In this document: positions 11,236 through 21,222 of the stretch, one piece after another
Numbering within the stretch: position 1 is the stretch's first letter
How the letters are laid out: each line of letters opens with the position of its first letter
Assembly: GCA_964017235.1 (NCBI GenBank)
Contig: OZ024933.1
Span: 56,340,255-56,404,254, forward strand
Origin: Sabellastarte sp. h YS-2021
Lineage: Eukaryota; Annelida; Polychaeta; Sabellida; Sabellidae
Direction of reading: 5' to 3'
Length of the DNA stretch: 64,000 nt
Made by a program: the position numbers and the translations under genes
The notes under the pieces: model-generated
What the model was told of the DNA's origin: nothing
What the model saw: only the letters and a program-made list of their open reading frames with translations
Database searches by the model: none

Positions 11236-12185
11236 AAAACTAGACCTAGCGCATCAGAGAACCGATGCAAATTGTATCCACCAGAAAGGAAACTCACCAA
11301 AGCCAATCAACCATCGCTTAACCTTGAAGGAAGAGCCCAAGGTGAAATCTGACCAGATCAAAAGATTCTCAGCCCATGATTTTATATTGGTTGGTGTGAC
11401 ATTGCAAACCTGTAGGAACAAGAATAAGCGAGTTATAAGCACTTTTAATTTTGGCTATCCTCATTTGACCTTGAAGGAGGGGCCAAAGCTTAAATCTGAT
11501 CACATCAAAAGATTCCTAGCCCATAATTTCCTATAGGATGGTTTCACATTACAAACCTCTAGGACCAAGAAAAAGTGATTTATAAGCACTTTTAGATTTT
11601 GCTATTCTCGTTTGACCGTGAAGGAGGGGCACAAGGTCAAATCTGACCACATCAAAAGATTCCCAGGCCATGATTTAATATAGGATGGTTTCACATTACA
11701 AACCTCTAGGACCAAGAAAAAGCGATTTATAAGCACTTTTAGATTTTGGTATTCTCGTTTGACCATGAAGGAGGGGCACAAGGTCAAATCTGACCACATC
11801 AAAAGATTCCCAGGTCATGATTTAATATAGGTTGGTTTACCATCCCAAACCTCTAGGACCAATAATAAACAAGTTATAAGCACTTTTAAGTTTGGGTATT
11901 CCCGTTTGACCTTGAAGGAGGGGCCCAAGGTCAAATCTGGCCACACCAGAAGATTCCCAGCCCATGATTTCCTATAGGTTGGTTTACCATCCCAAACCTC
12001 TACGACCAATAATAAGTGAGTTATAAGCACTTTTAAGTTTGGCTATCCTTGTTTGACCTTGAAGGATGGGCCCCAGGTCAAATCTGACCACACCAGAAGA
12101 TTCCCAGCCCATGATTTCCTATAGGTTGGCTTCACATACCAAGCCTCAAGGACCAATAATAAGGGAGATATAAGCACTTTTCATG
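11236..12185. repeat. ~147-bp tandem array (about 6 units)
   Basis: Units repeat ACCTTGAAGGAGGGGCC followed by CAAGGTCAAATCTGACCAC, ATCAAAAGATTCCCAG and TTATAAGCACTTTTAA. The marker falls near 11324, 11471, 11615, 11762, 11911 and 12057. Two further units of this family occur at 54310-54510. Open frames across it are repeat read-through. Confidence 0.85.
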
Positions 12186-12560
12186 ACTGACAAAGAAACC
12201 CTGTGGCGGCCATCTTGTTTTTCAAAATGAGGCTAAAACTATTCAAGATTTTGTAATGAGGAACATATCCCGCAAATTTGAAATCTCTACCTATAATACC
12301 CTTTGCTCTAGAGGGCCAACAAAAGTCCTTGCTGAAAGTCGAAAAAAAGCCCGTGGCGGCCATCTAGTTTTTTAAAATGAGGCCAAAAATATTCCCAGGC
12401 AAGATTTTATAATTATGAATATATCCTACAAATTTGAGAAGACTAGCTATAATATTTTTTTCATTAGAGCGGTAACGGTGAAATCTCTCTACACACTACA
12501 GCGGCGGCGGCGTAGTGAAGTGAAATCCATAGCTATCCAGTGGATACAATAAGAGAAAGT
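12186..12560. repeat. Right-end segment of an array element, with hairpin
   Basis: It contains GTGGCGGCCATCTTG at 12203 and a diverged second copy near 12353. It then has a block (GAAATCTCTCTACACACTAC, a CGG run, CTATCCAGTGGATACAAT, 12480-12550) that recurs at 55745-55785. CTATCCA/TGGATA forms a short stem. This looks like the shared 3' terminus of a hairpin-ended family. Confidence 0.5.
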
Positions 12561-13463
12561 TATTGGCAGGGTGCATACCACTGTATACAGCTGAAAAGTG
12601 TGACCACAACGTCTACTGGGTACAAAAATGGGTGGCTGAGGAAGGGGAAGTGAAGGGTGAGAATAGGGGAAGGTTAAAAACTGAATATAGCTATTACACA
12701 CGTAGCTATTGAGACAGACCTCTGAAAAAGTTACCATCTTGTAGGCATGGAGAAAGTAGCTAAACAACATATTTTACCAAAATGTTGTAAATGCAGTCAT
12801 TTTTTCATTTACATAATCTCCTGTCCAGCGGGCCATCTAGAGATAATCAACATGAGCCAGTAAGTTATACAGCCAATACTAAAGGAGGTATATGGCCTCA
12901 CAGTCTTATTTAGGCATATATATGCAGTAAAATGTACCATTTTGAGTCATTTTCGCAGGCCTAAGGTGACCTTGAAAACAATAGCCAAGGTCAACAAACT
13001 GGATGCTGGTACTCCATCATGTACTCAACCTCAAAAGCCATTTTCAATAGTTTCCAGGCAATATAGTTAGCATTAAGTGTGAAAATATCTCCAAAAAGGC
13101 CAAAAATAGCCTCAGTCAGGTACTTTGGTGGTCTGTGGATGACCTTCAATGAAGAGCTTCAAGGTCAAATTTCTGCATACTTACAGAGGACATATATATG
13201 TATTATATATACCAGCCATAGGATGATCCAACTTTCTGTATATGAGAACTGGGCCAAAATGTGAAAAAATGGCCAAAATCTGACCTTTAAGAGGCCACCA
13301 GTGACCTTGAAATTAAAGGTCAAGGTCACAAAACAAATTTGTAAGGTCTAACTAAAATATTCTTTAAGCTGTTGCGTCTGAAAGGAAATCTCTGCGGCAG
13401 TGGCAGAGGCGGCATGACTGTACTGAATACTAAGTATCCCCGACTTTTGTGCGGGGATACAAT
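12561..13463. other. Diffuse old repeat sequence
   Basis: No exon was recognised. There are fragments of array vocabulary (GTAGCTATTGAGACAGAC, ACATATTTTACCAAAATG) and AAGGTCA-containing text. Near 13385-13460 another terminal block appears: AAATCTCTGCGGCAG, then a hairpin TATCCCCGACTTTTGTGCGG with its partner GGGGATACAAT. The same terminus recurs at 57690-57765. Confidence 0.5.
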
Positions 13464-13803
13464 AAAGGTCATACCAATACATTGCACGCCTACACCTGCT
13501 AATCCATGTCCATACCAAGTTTCAACTTCCTATACCTTATAGTTCTGAGATCATATAGCCAGGACAAGATTTTCAAACTCAAGGTCACTCAGCTTAGGTC
13601 AAAGGTCAAATGAAGGTCACATCATGATGTTGCACACCTGCACCCCCCCAACCAATGTCCGTATCAGGTATCAACATTTTATACATGAGATTTTTCTGAG
13701 ATACAGCGAAGATAAGTTTTTTCTTGCCACCCAAACGCGTGCCCATGCAGATGCCATGGGTGAAATGAATACCCACAGAACCTTTAAAGCCTGTGGGGTA
13801 AAA
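13464..13803. mobile_element. AAGGTCA-array element, right part (copy 3)
   Basis: Two AAGGTCA units are followed by the conserved right end: GCCACCC, CATGGGTGAAA, and a degraded hairpin TACCCACAGAACC / GCCTGTGGGGTA. The left part is missing. AGGTCAAAGGTCA is present at 13596. Confidence 0.6.
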
Positions 13804-14916
13804 AGGAAAGTCCTTTGGTTTTTGAAGATTTGTACTGTTTCAGTATTATATTTATGATATTTAAAGTTGTGTATAAAATACATTTTGTGCTGCAATCACT
13901 TTTAAGGCAAAATAGATGATGACAATGATGACAGACACTAATTCTTTAAGACTGTATAGCCCTCTATTTAGCCTAAAGACAAATACGTTTACTGGTGAAT
14001 AATATATATCTGTATGCATCAAGCAAATTGATCCATTATGCTCAAATATGAGCACTCTTAAAGTGAAAAAATAATAAAATGACTTTCACAATTGGACCAG
14101 AAATAAGGAAGTTATGGCCATTTTAATTGAAGGATTCTGTAGTGTACGGTGGTAATTGTAAAAATTTTATTGTAATTTAACTTTTCTTTTCAAAAACATA
14201 TCCTTCCTTGCCAGCCATGTTGAAATTCTTTGGAAACGAAGATTGTGTCAAACGATGTTTACTCCCTCATGACCAAAATAAAAGGGAGACTTAACAGGGT
14301 TCTTCCGGTGCACGCGCATGTGCGGTCATGCATATACATACTGGTACCGACAAGAATATTTATTTTAAAAATATTCTCGTTTGGTCGTATATGTTTGCTC
14401 CCGCCAACACGTAAGCACTAGTGAGGATAAGGTAAGGGTATTTTACGCAATAAAAAGATAATATTCATTAAAATTCCTTTTCTAGAATAAGAATTTTCTT
14501 GGAACAGGTATTTCCTAAGAAAATTTTTTTTTGAAGAAAAAAAAACTATTCTGAGAATGAAATATTTTAGAAATTTCCACAAAAACATTTCATTTCAAAA
14601 ACATAGTAATCAACTAAAATACTAATACTTCCTGGTTTCTTTTTCACACAGTTATTGCATCCAATTTTCATTTAATTCATTACCTTTAGAAGGTTAATAA
14701 TTCTCATTAATCTAAAAATTACTGTTAGAAATTTTTCTCATTCCAAGAAATTTTCGTAGAAAACCATCATTTTCTTAAAAAATTCTAAGAAGAAGAAGAA
14801 TTTCAGGAATAAGGATGTTGGTGAGTATGGACACAGATTGTATCGTTTGTGGTGTAAATTGGACCATCACTGGTTCATATGATCTTTTAAAGGTTTTGTC
14901 CATTATCCAGCCTTAC
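13804..14916. other. AT-rich intron, no gene seen
   Basis: Mostly AT-rich, with long A and T runs and imperfect foldbacks around 14460-14800 (AAGAAAATTTTTT facing AAAAAATTCT-type runs). No exon or recognised element. Confidence 0.4.
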
Positions 14917-15031
14917 CAACTTGCACATCGACCAGATGACTTTTGGGGATCCAGCCTTCGCATGGCTTTGATTCCTCCCCTTCTTTCAGACACATCAAAC
15001 AAAATGCCCGCGTAGCTTCATCCTCTGTAAC
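14917..15031 (-). CDS. Exon 4, C-terminal half of SH3 domain
   Basis: This 115-bp exon has the acceptor TTGTTCACAG and the donor GGTAAGG. It begins in phase 0 (VTEDEATRAF) and ends with one base that pairs with the two leading bases of exon 5. The 38 codons include CEGWIPKSHLVDV, which matches the end of an SH3 fold (Gly-Trp-x-Pro, then a hydrophobic strand). With exon 3 it gives an SH3-sized domain of about 65 residues. The usual Trp pair of the RT/n-Src region is replaced by FCLMCL, so ligand binding may be atypical. SH3 domains bind proline-rich peptides; the gene's own PPKKP and PVSPKPK stretches are possible partners (inference). Confidence 0.7.
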
Positions 15032-15499
15032 CTGTGAACAATACATTGAAGAAATAAAGTCCAAAAATATGTACTTTGTTGACAATTTATAGGAATGCAT
15101 TCTAGCAGAATATGAGATGAAGGTTGTATAACCTTTAATGACTTTATTACTATTATAAAAATTTAAAGGAAGCTATCAGATATATATGCCAAATTTCCTG
15201 TATTATTTTTTATCTATAATTTAAGAGGAAGCTGTTTTGTATATCCTGCTATTTAGGTCTTAGGACAAATAACTTTGTCAAAATAGGCTATTCAGAATTA
15301 CCTATTCAGACTAACCTATTCTCCTCCATAGTTTTCTCCCCTATTAGATGCTAACACGGAGAGGGGCTCTTTCAAGAAATGAACATCGCTTTTTGGACAT
15401 CAGTGTGCTAGTCTGCTAGAGGATGTCCATATCATTTCAACATGTTACAATGCTTCTTTACTTTTATTACCATTAAATCCTGTGATTGTCAATAGCCCA
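15032..15499. other. Intron between exons 3 and 4 (part)
   Basis: AT-rich sequence with no recognised element apart from the start of the inverted-repeat element at 15500. Confidence 0.4.
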
Positions 15500-15885
15500 C
15501 AGTGGATTTGGTTTAAGTGAAAGTTGCAAAATGTAAGCAGTTTATTTCTTAGGATTCCTATGGTTGAAACTAGTTCTACCGACATGAGAAATATTCAGTT
15601 TTCAATTTACAAAATTATTAATGTCACACCTATATTATCCATGTATTTGGTATAAGGGCTTAATAAAACAGCTATGGTTTTTCAACAGGTTACTCTTACA
15701 TATCTTGTACCAGTAAGGCAATGGCACACTTGGTGCATTAATTAGGTTCTTAGTTAGGGCTACTTACTGTCAGTTGAATGTCAGTTTTCCTTACAGTTAG
15801 CATGAATCAATGTTGGAACTTGGAAATTACTTATTCCTTTGGGAAATTCAGAATTTCGGCACTTCTGATTAAACTAAATCCACTG
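15500..15885. mobile_element. 386-bp MITE with CAGTGGATTT termini
   Basis: The left end reads CAGTGGATTTGGTTTAAGTG. The right end, read on the other strand, is CAGTGGATTTAGTTTAATC. It has no coding capacity. Ends that start with CAGT are common in Tc1/mariner-type elements, but no clean TA duplication is seen here, so the class is tentative. It stops 11 bases before the donor-side end of exon 3. A diverged relative starts at 1191. Confidence 0.65.
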
Positions 15886-15896
15886 TATTGCCTTAC

Positions 15897-15986
15897 CTTT
15901 ACAATGTCATCTTTACTTGCTGGCATACCCTCGGAGTGATTGTTCTGTGGACTGTAATCTTGAATCAACTGGCAGTACTTGTCAGG
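15897..15986 (-). CDS. Exon 3, N-terminal half of SH3 domain
   Basis: This 90-bp exon is 30 codons in phase 0 at both ends. The acceptor is CTGTTTTAG and the donor is GTAAGG. It reads PDKYCQLIQDYSPQNNHSEG and continues to SKDDIVK. This resembles the start of an SH3 domain: a hydrophobic strand with DY, then a polar loop, then the D-D-I-V strand. It joins exon 4 in phase. The first 36 bases are part of a 62-bp tandem repeat that runs back into the intron (15951-16255). Confidence 0.7.
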
Positions 15987-16255
15987 CTAAAACAGTGCAC
16001 ATAGTTTCATTGAATGTAATCTTGTATCAACTGACAGAACTTGTCACTCTAAAACAGTGCACATAGTTCATTGAATGTAATCTTGTATCAACTTACAGAT
16101 CTTGTCAGGGTAAAACAGTGTACATGGATTCATTGACTGTAATCTTGTATCAGCATGCAGTACTTGTCAGGGTAAAACAGCATACATAGTTCCACTGACT
16201 GTAATCTTGTATCAACGGACAGAGCTTGTCATGGTAAAACAGTGTTCATTGACTC
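15951..16255. repeat. 62-bp tandem repeat made from the exon 3 splice acceptor
   Basis: There are five units of about 62 bp, each containing TGTAATCTTGTATCAAC, a CAGNNCTTGTCA-like core and TAAAACAG. Unit 1 includes the first 36 bases of exon 3 and its acceptor. Unit 2 keeps a TTTTAG acceptor-like sequence, whereas units 3-5 have TTTTAC instead. The duplication therefore started from, or includes, the intron-exon border. Confidence 0.8.
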
Positions 16256-16700
16256 TTTTGTGGCCTAAGTACACAAGATGACATATGGAGTTGTATTCAC
16301 AAAAGGGATTACAAACAATCAGTTAAAAATCAGCTCAAGTGCATAACTTTTTATACTTAAGCCAATATTTTTGTTTATCTTTCACTGATAACTATTGTGA
16401 ATACAACTTTTGAATGTTCTGCTGGTAGTCAAATGTCAGAGAGTATATTCAGTGACCTATTTATATTTAATATTCTTAAAAGGTTTTTATTTTAAGAGAA
16501 AATGTTACTCTTTTTCACTCAAATTTTACTCAAATAATGGCATGTGTCCACCAGGGAAATATGGTTTTTAAAATTACATATCGTTAATCATGCAATATCA
16601 AGTTATCAACTATATCTACCTGTGTGCATCAACATCATATCACTGTTTTTATGACAACCTACATCCACTTTTTAGTTCAAATATCCCTCCATCTTTAGCT
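16256..16700. other. Intron sequence, no feature seen
   Basis: AT-rich, with no clear repeat or exon. Confidence 0.4.
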
Positions 16701-17200
16701 GGTTAGTTTCCTGTGTTAGCCGCAATTATAGCCGTCATTCCCTGTTATCAAGGACTGTCACATTACCAACACATATTAGTTTTCACATTTACTGCCCTGA
16801 TGTTGTTAGTTTCTCACTTTTCAAACACCCATTCACTACTTTCTGCTTACAACTTCTGATTAAACCCGACATCTTAATTCCACCAAGCCTTCCACCTTTC
16901 TGTCTTTTGATTTTAATCTTGTTAGCTGGTGACATCAGCCCAATCCCAGGCCCCTCAAAGTTCTTAAATGTTTCATATGCTAATATCAGATCGATTTGAA
17001 ATAAGTATCCCGCCAAACCAAGTATCTTTCTGACAATAACACAGATAGGTTCCCTATATCAAACGCTTGATTGTAACATGACATGGATGTGTCCGTCGTT
17101 CTGAATGATCGAGAGCGATTTCTAAACCGTCTAAAATTCTGCATCAACATTACGGCTGTTATCAACTTCCCCATGCATAATTATTGGTTGAAAAACAATA
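16701..17200 (+). pseudogene. LINE ORF2 5' fragment (endonuclease start), degraded
   Basis: On the plus strand at about 16905-17000 the frame reads LLAGDISPIPGPSKFLNVSY and continues ANIRS before a stop. The pattern 'LL.GD..PNPGP ... ANIRS' is typical just ahead of the endonuclease domain of CR1/L2-type LINEs. Downstream the frame is broken, with remnants such as NMTWMCPSF. The upstream sequence would be its 5' leader. No reverse transcriptase remains here. Confidence 0.5.
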
Positions 17201-17517
17201 GGCTATAAGTTTGTTTTCATAATTATATTTTAATTACTATGCAATAGTGTATAAAGTTGTGCGTTTTTGAATTGTTTGCTTTACCTTGATTCAGAAAAAG
17301 TATATCTTTGGAGAAAAAAACAAGCAATCAGTGCCCGTGAACGGGCTCTGTGTCAGCTGACTGTGTTTTGAGTTTCAGAGTAGAAGTGACAGAAGAAAAG
17401 GACACAAAAGTTGTGCCCTGGAAATGGTATTCAGAAGGAAAGTAACAAGGTAACTGACTACTAACTGTTAAGGTGTAAAAAGTAGGTTAAAACATATTTA
17501 AAGATAATACTGCAAAT
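17201..17517. other. Intron, ending in a remnant of a tandem-array unit
   Basis: Nothing is recognised up to about 17478. The last 40 bases (AGTAGGTTAAAACATATTTA onward) match the start of a GTAGGTGAATAACATATTT array unit whose continuation lies at 31802, beyond DIRS-A1. Confidence 0.55.
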
Positions 17518-17706
17518 TTGAAAATTTTAATTACTTAAATGTAGCTTTTATAAGCTACAAGCTTACCATGTTGGACTCATTGCTGTTCTCGGATGGCCAC
17601 AAGGCATCATGGCCAACGTCTAAGAAAAATAGACATTTATAGTTGGCCGTAGCCTCTCGTTGTCGTCACGTGATAACTTCTGACCAATCACCCTACTTTC
17701 TCGTTG
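17518..17706. repeat. DIRS-A1 left inverted terminal repeat
   Basis: It is inverted relative to 31637-31801. Shared blocks include CGGATGGCCACAAGGCATCA, GGCCAACGTCTAAGAAAAAT and CCCTACTTTCTCGTTG. It contains CACGTG (17667 region), which the right repeat has lost. DIRS-A3 at 63316 is nearly the same. Confidence 0.85.
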
Positions 17707-17764
17707 AAATTTTCTAAAACCTACCCCTCAGCTGTAAACAGCGGGGAGGCAGGGTGGGACTCTT

Positions 17765-17862
17765 CTCAGTCCCACATGGTAAGCTTGTAGCTTATAAAAG
17801 CTACATTTAAGTAATCAAAATTTTCAATTTTATTACGCTACAATAGCTTACCATGTGGGACT
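17765..17862. repeat. DIRS-A1 internal complementary region
   Basis: The first half (GTCCCACATGGTAAGCTTGT onward to TAAGTAAT) is the reverse complement of the outer left end. The second half (TTATTACGCTACAATAGCTT onward) is the reverse complement of the outer right end. The two meet at TTTTCAATTTTATTA. In DIRS elements this region serves to join the two ends into a circle during replication, so it is a diagnostic mark of the class. Confidence 0.85.
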
Positions 17863-18276
17863 CAATGCTGAATCCAACCGCCCGGTGGCGGGATTACAGC
17901 TGAGACTGGAAGATATATCGATTTTTCTTAGATTTGAAGTAATATATATCAGAAAGAGTGTTAGAAATACTAGTCTGAGTCCCGAAGACTGGGCCTGTAA
18001 AGAGCCAAAAACCTAAATAGAATGGAAGATAGTGCTAAAAACTGTCTAGATGTTTTGATTGTAGGACGGAAGTGCAGCAGTGCTCACTTAGAGGTCTAAG
18101 GGTCCTTAGGGGCCTTTCACGAGTGACAAACCAGCCCAATGGTTGGAATTCTCATAAAATTTTTGCCACCGAATATGAGATTAATGACAACTTTAATAAG
18201 TCCTTAATACATATTATATTTGATAAACTAAAAACAGAATAACCTTACCCGTAACATCTTGAAGGTAAAACTATAC

Positions 18277-19450
18277 CTAGATCCTGGGATTAGACTCTGA
18301 AGACTTGGTTGTAGCGGATGTGCCCCCCCCCCCCCCCCCCCTTTTTTCTTTCCGAGGACAACTGGTCTGAGGGGAAGGATCTAGGACTTGTTGTGCTGCC
18401 ACCACTGGTCCCAGATACATATTGTTGTCATTGTCTGACCAAGTAAGGTCTTTTAGGTAAAAATTTGTTAATGTGTTTTGAGCTTTCCAGTGACAGGCTT
18501 GCATGATTTGGTCCACCGATACCCCACCGTAAAAGGCCTCAGAGGCTGCGAAGGCCCGAATGTCATGCACTTTAACTTGGACCAAGTCCAAGGCTTGTTG
18601 ATCTGCTTGTTTATAACAAAGTAGAATAGTTTGTTTCAACCAGGAAGAGAGAGTAGCGGGTCTGATGTCTGAGGTATGTCCTTTCTTGAAGGAGATGAAA
18701 AGGAGGGATCGAGACCCTCTCAGGTCTTTGGTTCGATCCAAACAGTACCTCAGGGCCCGCACCGGACACAGGGTCCTGTCTTCTTTGAATTGTCTATCTA
18801 CAATGGTAGTCAAAGCAGGAATAGTCACCGGAGACACACTTTGAGAACCTTCTCTTGCTAGTTGGTTTTTGGCTATAAAGTCAGAAGAAGGGAACAAGGC
18901 AACCTTTTCCCATTGGCCTAGATTAGATACTTTGTTTGCAACCCAGGCATGGATTTCGCTGCGGTGCTTGCCAGAGGCCAAAGCTAGCAAGAAAGCAGTT
19001 TTGAAAGTAAGATGTTTGAGGTCTGTGTCTTTCATAGGCTCAAAGGGTGCTTTTGTTAGCTCATTAAGAACAACAGAAAGGTTCCACTTAGGAAGATTCC
19101 TGGGACAGGAGATACGTACAGTGTAAGTTTGATCCCTATGAAAGCTGGAGAGTAACCTATGAAGGTCTGAACTTTGTGCAATATGGTGGCCCATTGGGCC
19201 CAAAGTGTCCACAATGGCCGTCCTGTAACCATTGATGGTCGAGGGGCGCCTGTTTAGATCTTGGTACAGGTACATGAAAAAGTCTGAGACTTGTTTCACA
19301 GATGGAGTGGAGAAGTCCACCGAATTTTCTCTGCACCATTTCTCAAATAAGGCCCACTTTGAATTGTAGATGGTTCTTGTTGATGACCTCTGAGGTGCAG
19401 CAATTCTCTCTGCCTCCTCCACAGAGAAGCTTTGTTCTTGGAGCTGTCCA
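18277..19450 (-). CDS. DIRS-A1 tyrosine recombinase
   Basis: This is the integrase of the element: it joins circular element DNA to the target by a tyrosine-DNA intermediate. The N-terminal region (RSSTRTIYNSKWALFEKWC onward) matches the SAM-like core-binding domain. The catalytic set is visible: Arg in GKHRSEIHAW near 18962, His-x-x-Arg in VHDIRAFAAS near 18560, and the nucleophile Tyr in TNFYLKDLTW near 18457. The C-terminus holds a Gly run encoded by a C-homopolymer at 18321-18341. The frame overlaps the RNase H frame by about 150 bp, as in DIRS1. It is open through to the stop at 18277 and may be intact. The exact start is uncertain, because an upstream deletion fuses this frame with that of the reverse transcriptase. 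Confidence 0.85.
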
Positions 19451-20202
19451 CTCCTAGACACCAGGCGTGGAGGTTGAGATGCTGTGGATTGCTGTGGAAC
19501 ATATAATTGTGGGACTGTTTGAGAAGAGTCGTTGACACCAGAAGTTGCAGTGGGATCTCTGTTGAGCGCTGCACTAGGTCCCAAGACCAGGGCATCCCTG
19601 GCCAGCCTGGGGCTATTACAATGATCAGGCAATAGCATTGCCTGATTTTTTGGATCACCCTGTGAAAGAGAGCCGTCGGAGGGTAAGCATAGGCAGTGAG
19701 ACCCGTCCAGTTTATGTTCAGAGCATCTATGTCCCAAGCCTTTGGGTCTGGGACAGGAGATAAGTACAGTGTAAGTTTGTGGTTCAGATGAGTGGCAAAT
19801 AAGTCTACATGAGGTGTGAACCACTTTTGGCAGATCTGTTTGAACACCTGCGGATGCAGTGACCATTCTGTTAACTGCACTTGGTTTGACCTGGACAGAA
19901 GGTCGGCCATCACATTCAGACACCCTGGAATGTATCTGGCTTTCAATGTTATGTGATAGTGATGGCACCAGGTCATGATCTTCCACAGGAGAGCACACAT
20001 CTCTGCTGAGTGAGTTCCTCCTTGTTTGTTTATGTAGGCTACCACTGTTGAGTTGTCCGTTGCAACTAGCACTGTTTGGTTCTGGCACTGGTCCTTGAAG
20101 CTTCGTAGGGCCAGGGAGACCGCCTTCAATTCTAGGACGTTTATGTGTAGCCTTTTTTCCCAGTCTGACCACAGACCCTTTGTAGAACTTTGATCTAAGT
20201 GA
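19296..20202 (-). pseudogene. DIRS-A1 RNase H domain and linker
   Basis: The true RNase H frame reads VLVATDNSTVVAYINKQGG, then LLWKIMTW, then ARYIPGCLNVMADLLSR, giving the acidic residues expected of RNase H. It continues into HVDLFATHLN...PDPKAWDIDALN, a stretch common between RNase H and recombinase in DIRS elements. It ends at 19296. It has lost its link to the reverse transcriptase because eight bases are missing at 20203 compared with DIRS-A2 (GAAGGCTGGGACGCTCACTT there). Without them, translation from the reverse transcriptase side leaves this frame. Confidence 0.8.
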
Positions 20203-21086
20203 GCCTTCGTTTGAGGTGTCTGTAAAGAGTTGGATACTGTGGTCTTTGGGATGAAGGTCTGTACCTTTCATCACATTTGAGGGATTTTGCCACCAGTCTA
20301 AGTGGGCTGCAATGGCTTCTGTCCAAGGAAGGAGGCTGTTCAGTGACTGAGGATATCTCCAGTGCTCCTTGAGATGAAACTGAAAGGGACTCATGTGAAG
20401 GCGTCCCTCCGGGACCATTTTCTCCATTGAGGCAAGCAACCCAATTAGCGACATCAAACATCTTGCAGTCAAAACACGTTTTGACTTGAGTCGTAGGATC
20501 AAATCCTGAAGTTTGAGCCATCTCTCTTGAGTGGGTTTTCCAAGGGCTGAATCTAGGTGGTATTCGTAGCCCATGAACGAAAACACCTGAGTAGGTTTCA
20601 GTTCTAATTTTTCCTGATTTATTATCCAACCCAAGGACTGGGTTAGATCTACCACTGCTTGAGTGTTTACTTGGGCTTCCTCCTGAGACTGGGAGCTGAT
20701 CGGCCAGTCGTCCAGGTATTGGTGAAGTCTGAGTCCTCTGGAGAGGGCCATTAGCTTCACTTTCTTTACAATCATTGTAAAGACCTGGGGGGCTGTGGCT
20801 AGTCCGAATGGGAGGGAGGTGAACTGGAACACCTGAGACTTGTAGCAAAACCTTAGGTATTTCCTTGAGGTTGGATGGATGGGGATGTGCAGGCAATTGT
20901 CCGACAGATCTATTGACGATACCCATTCCCCTGGAATCAGGGAGGTCCTGATGGACTCTGGAGTTTCCGTTTTGAACTTTTCTATGTGTAGAAAAGTGTT
21001 GAGCCTGCTTAAGTCTATGACTGGCCTCCACCTTTGGTGAGGCTTGGGTACTAGGAACAGGCGACAGTAAAACCCGAGAGATTTGT
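20203..21086 (-). pseudogene. DIRS-A1 reverse transcriptase (5' cut by insertion)
   Basis: The frame is open from the insertion border near 21086. Motifs in order are LFLVPKPHQRWRPVIDLSRL, VSSIDLSDNCLHIPIHP (first catalytic Asp), FTSLPFGLATAPQVFT, and HQYLDDW (20712-20723, the Y-x-D-D box). This is the Ty3-related reverse transcriptase typical of DIRS. The N-terminal part lies beyond the nested DIRS-C, at 26384-26526. A frameshift at its end (see the RNase H entry) disables the polyprotein. Confidence 0.8.
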
Positions 21087-21134
21087 CGCAAGTAAAAGAA
21101 TGACTTGCGGGGAGGCGGGAGGAAAATTTGAGTC

Positions 21135-21222
21135 TTAGGAAATGGTAAGTATTTCTAATAAAAATTTAAATTACTATTAAATTTTCCAATTTTATAGCGA
21201 AATACCCTTACCATTTCCTAAC
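21135..21222. repeat. DIRS-C internal complementary region
   Basis: TAGGAAATGGTAAGTATTTC is followed, after an AT-rich joint containing TTTTCCAATTTTATAGCG, by AAATACCCTTACCATTTCCT. The second half is the reverse complement of the right terminus at 26350-26383. The joint has the same form as in DIRS-A and DIRS-B. Confidence 0.7.

Noticed and set aside
12489-12770. A 93-codon minus-strand frame with several hydrophobic stretches
   Set aside because: It lies across the terminal block and old array remains; no splice sites or homologous frame in the sister block at 55745.
20195-21091. A 298-codon minus-strand frame overlapping the reverse transcriptase
   Set aside because: It is a shadow of the reverse transcriptase frame; the motifs VPKPH, IDLSD and YLDD are in the other frame.
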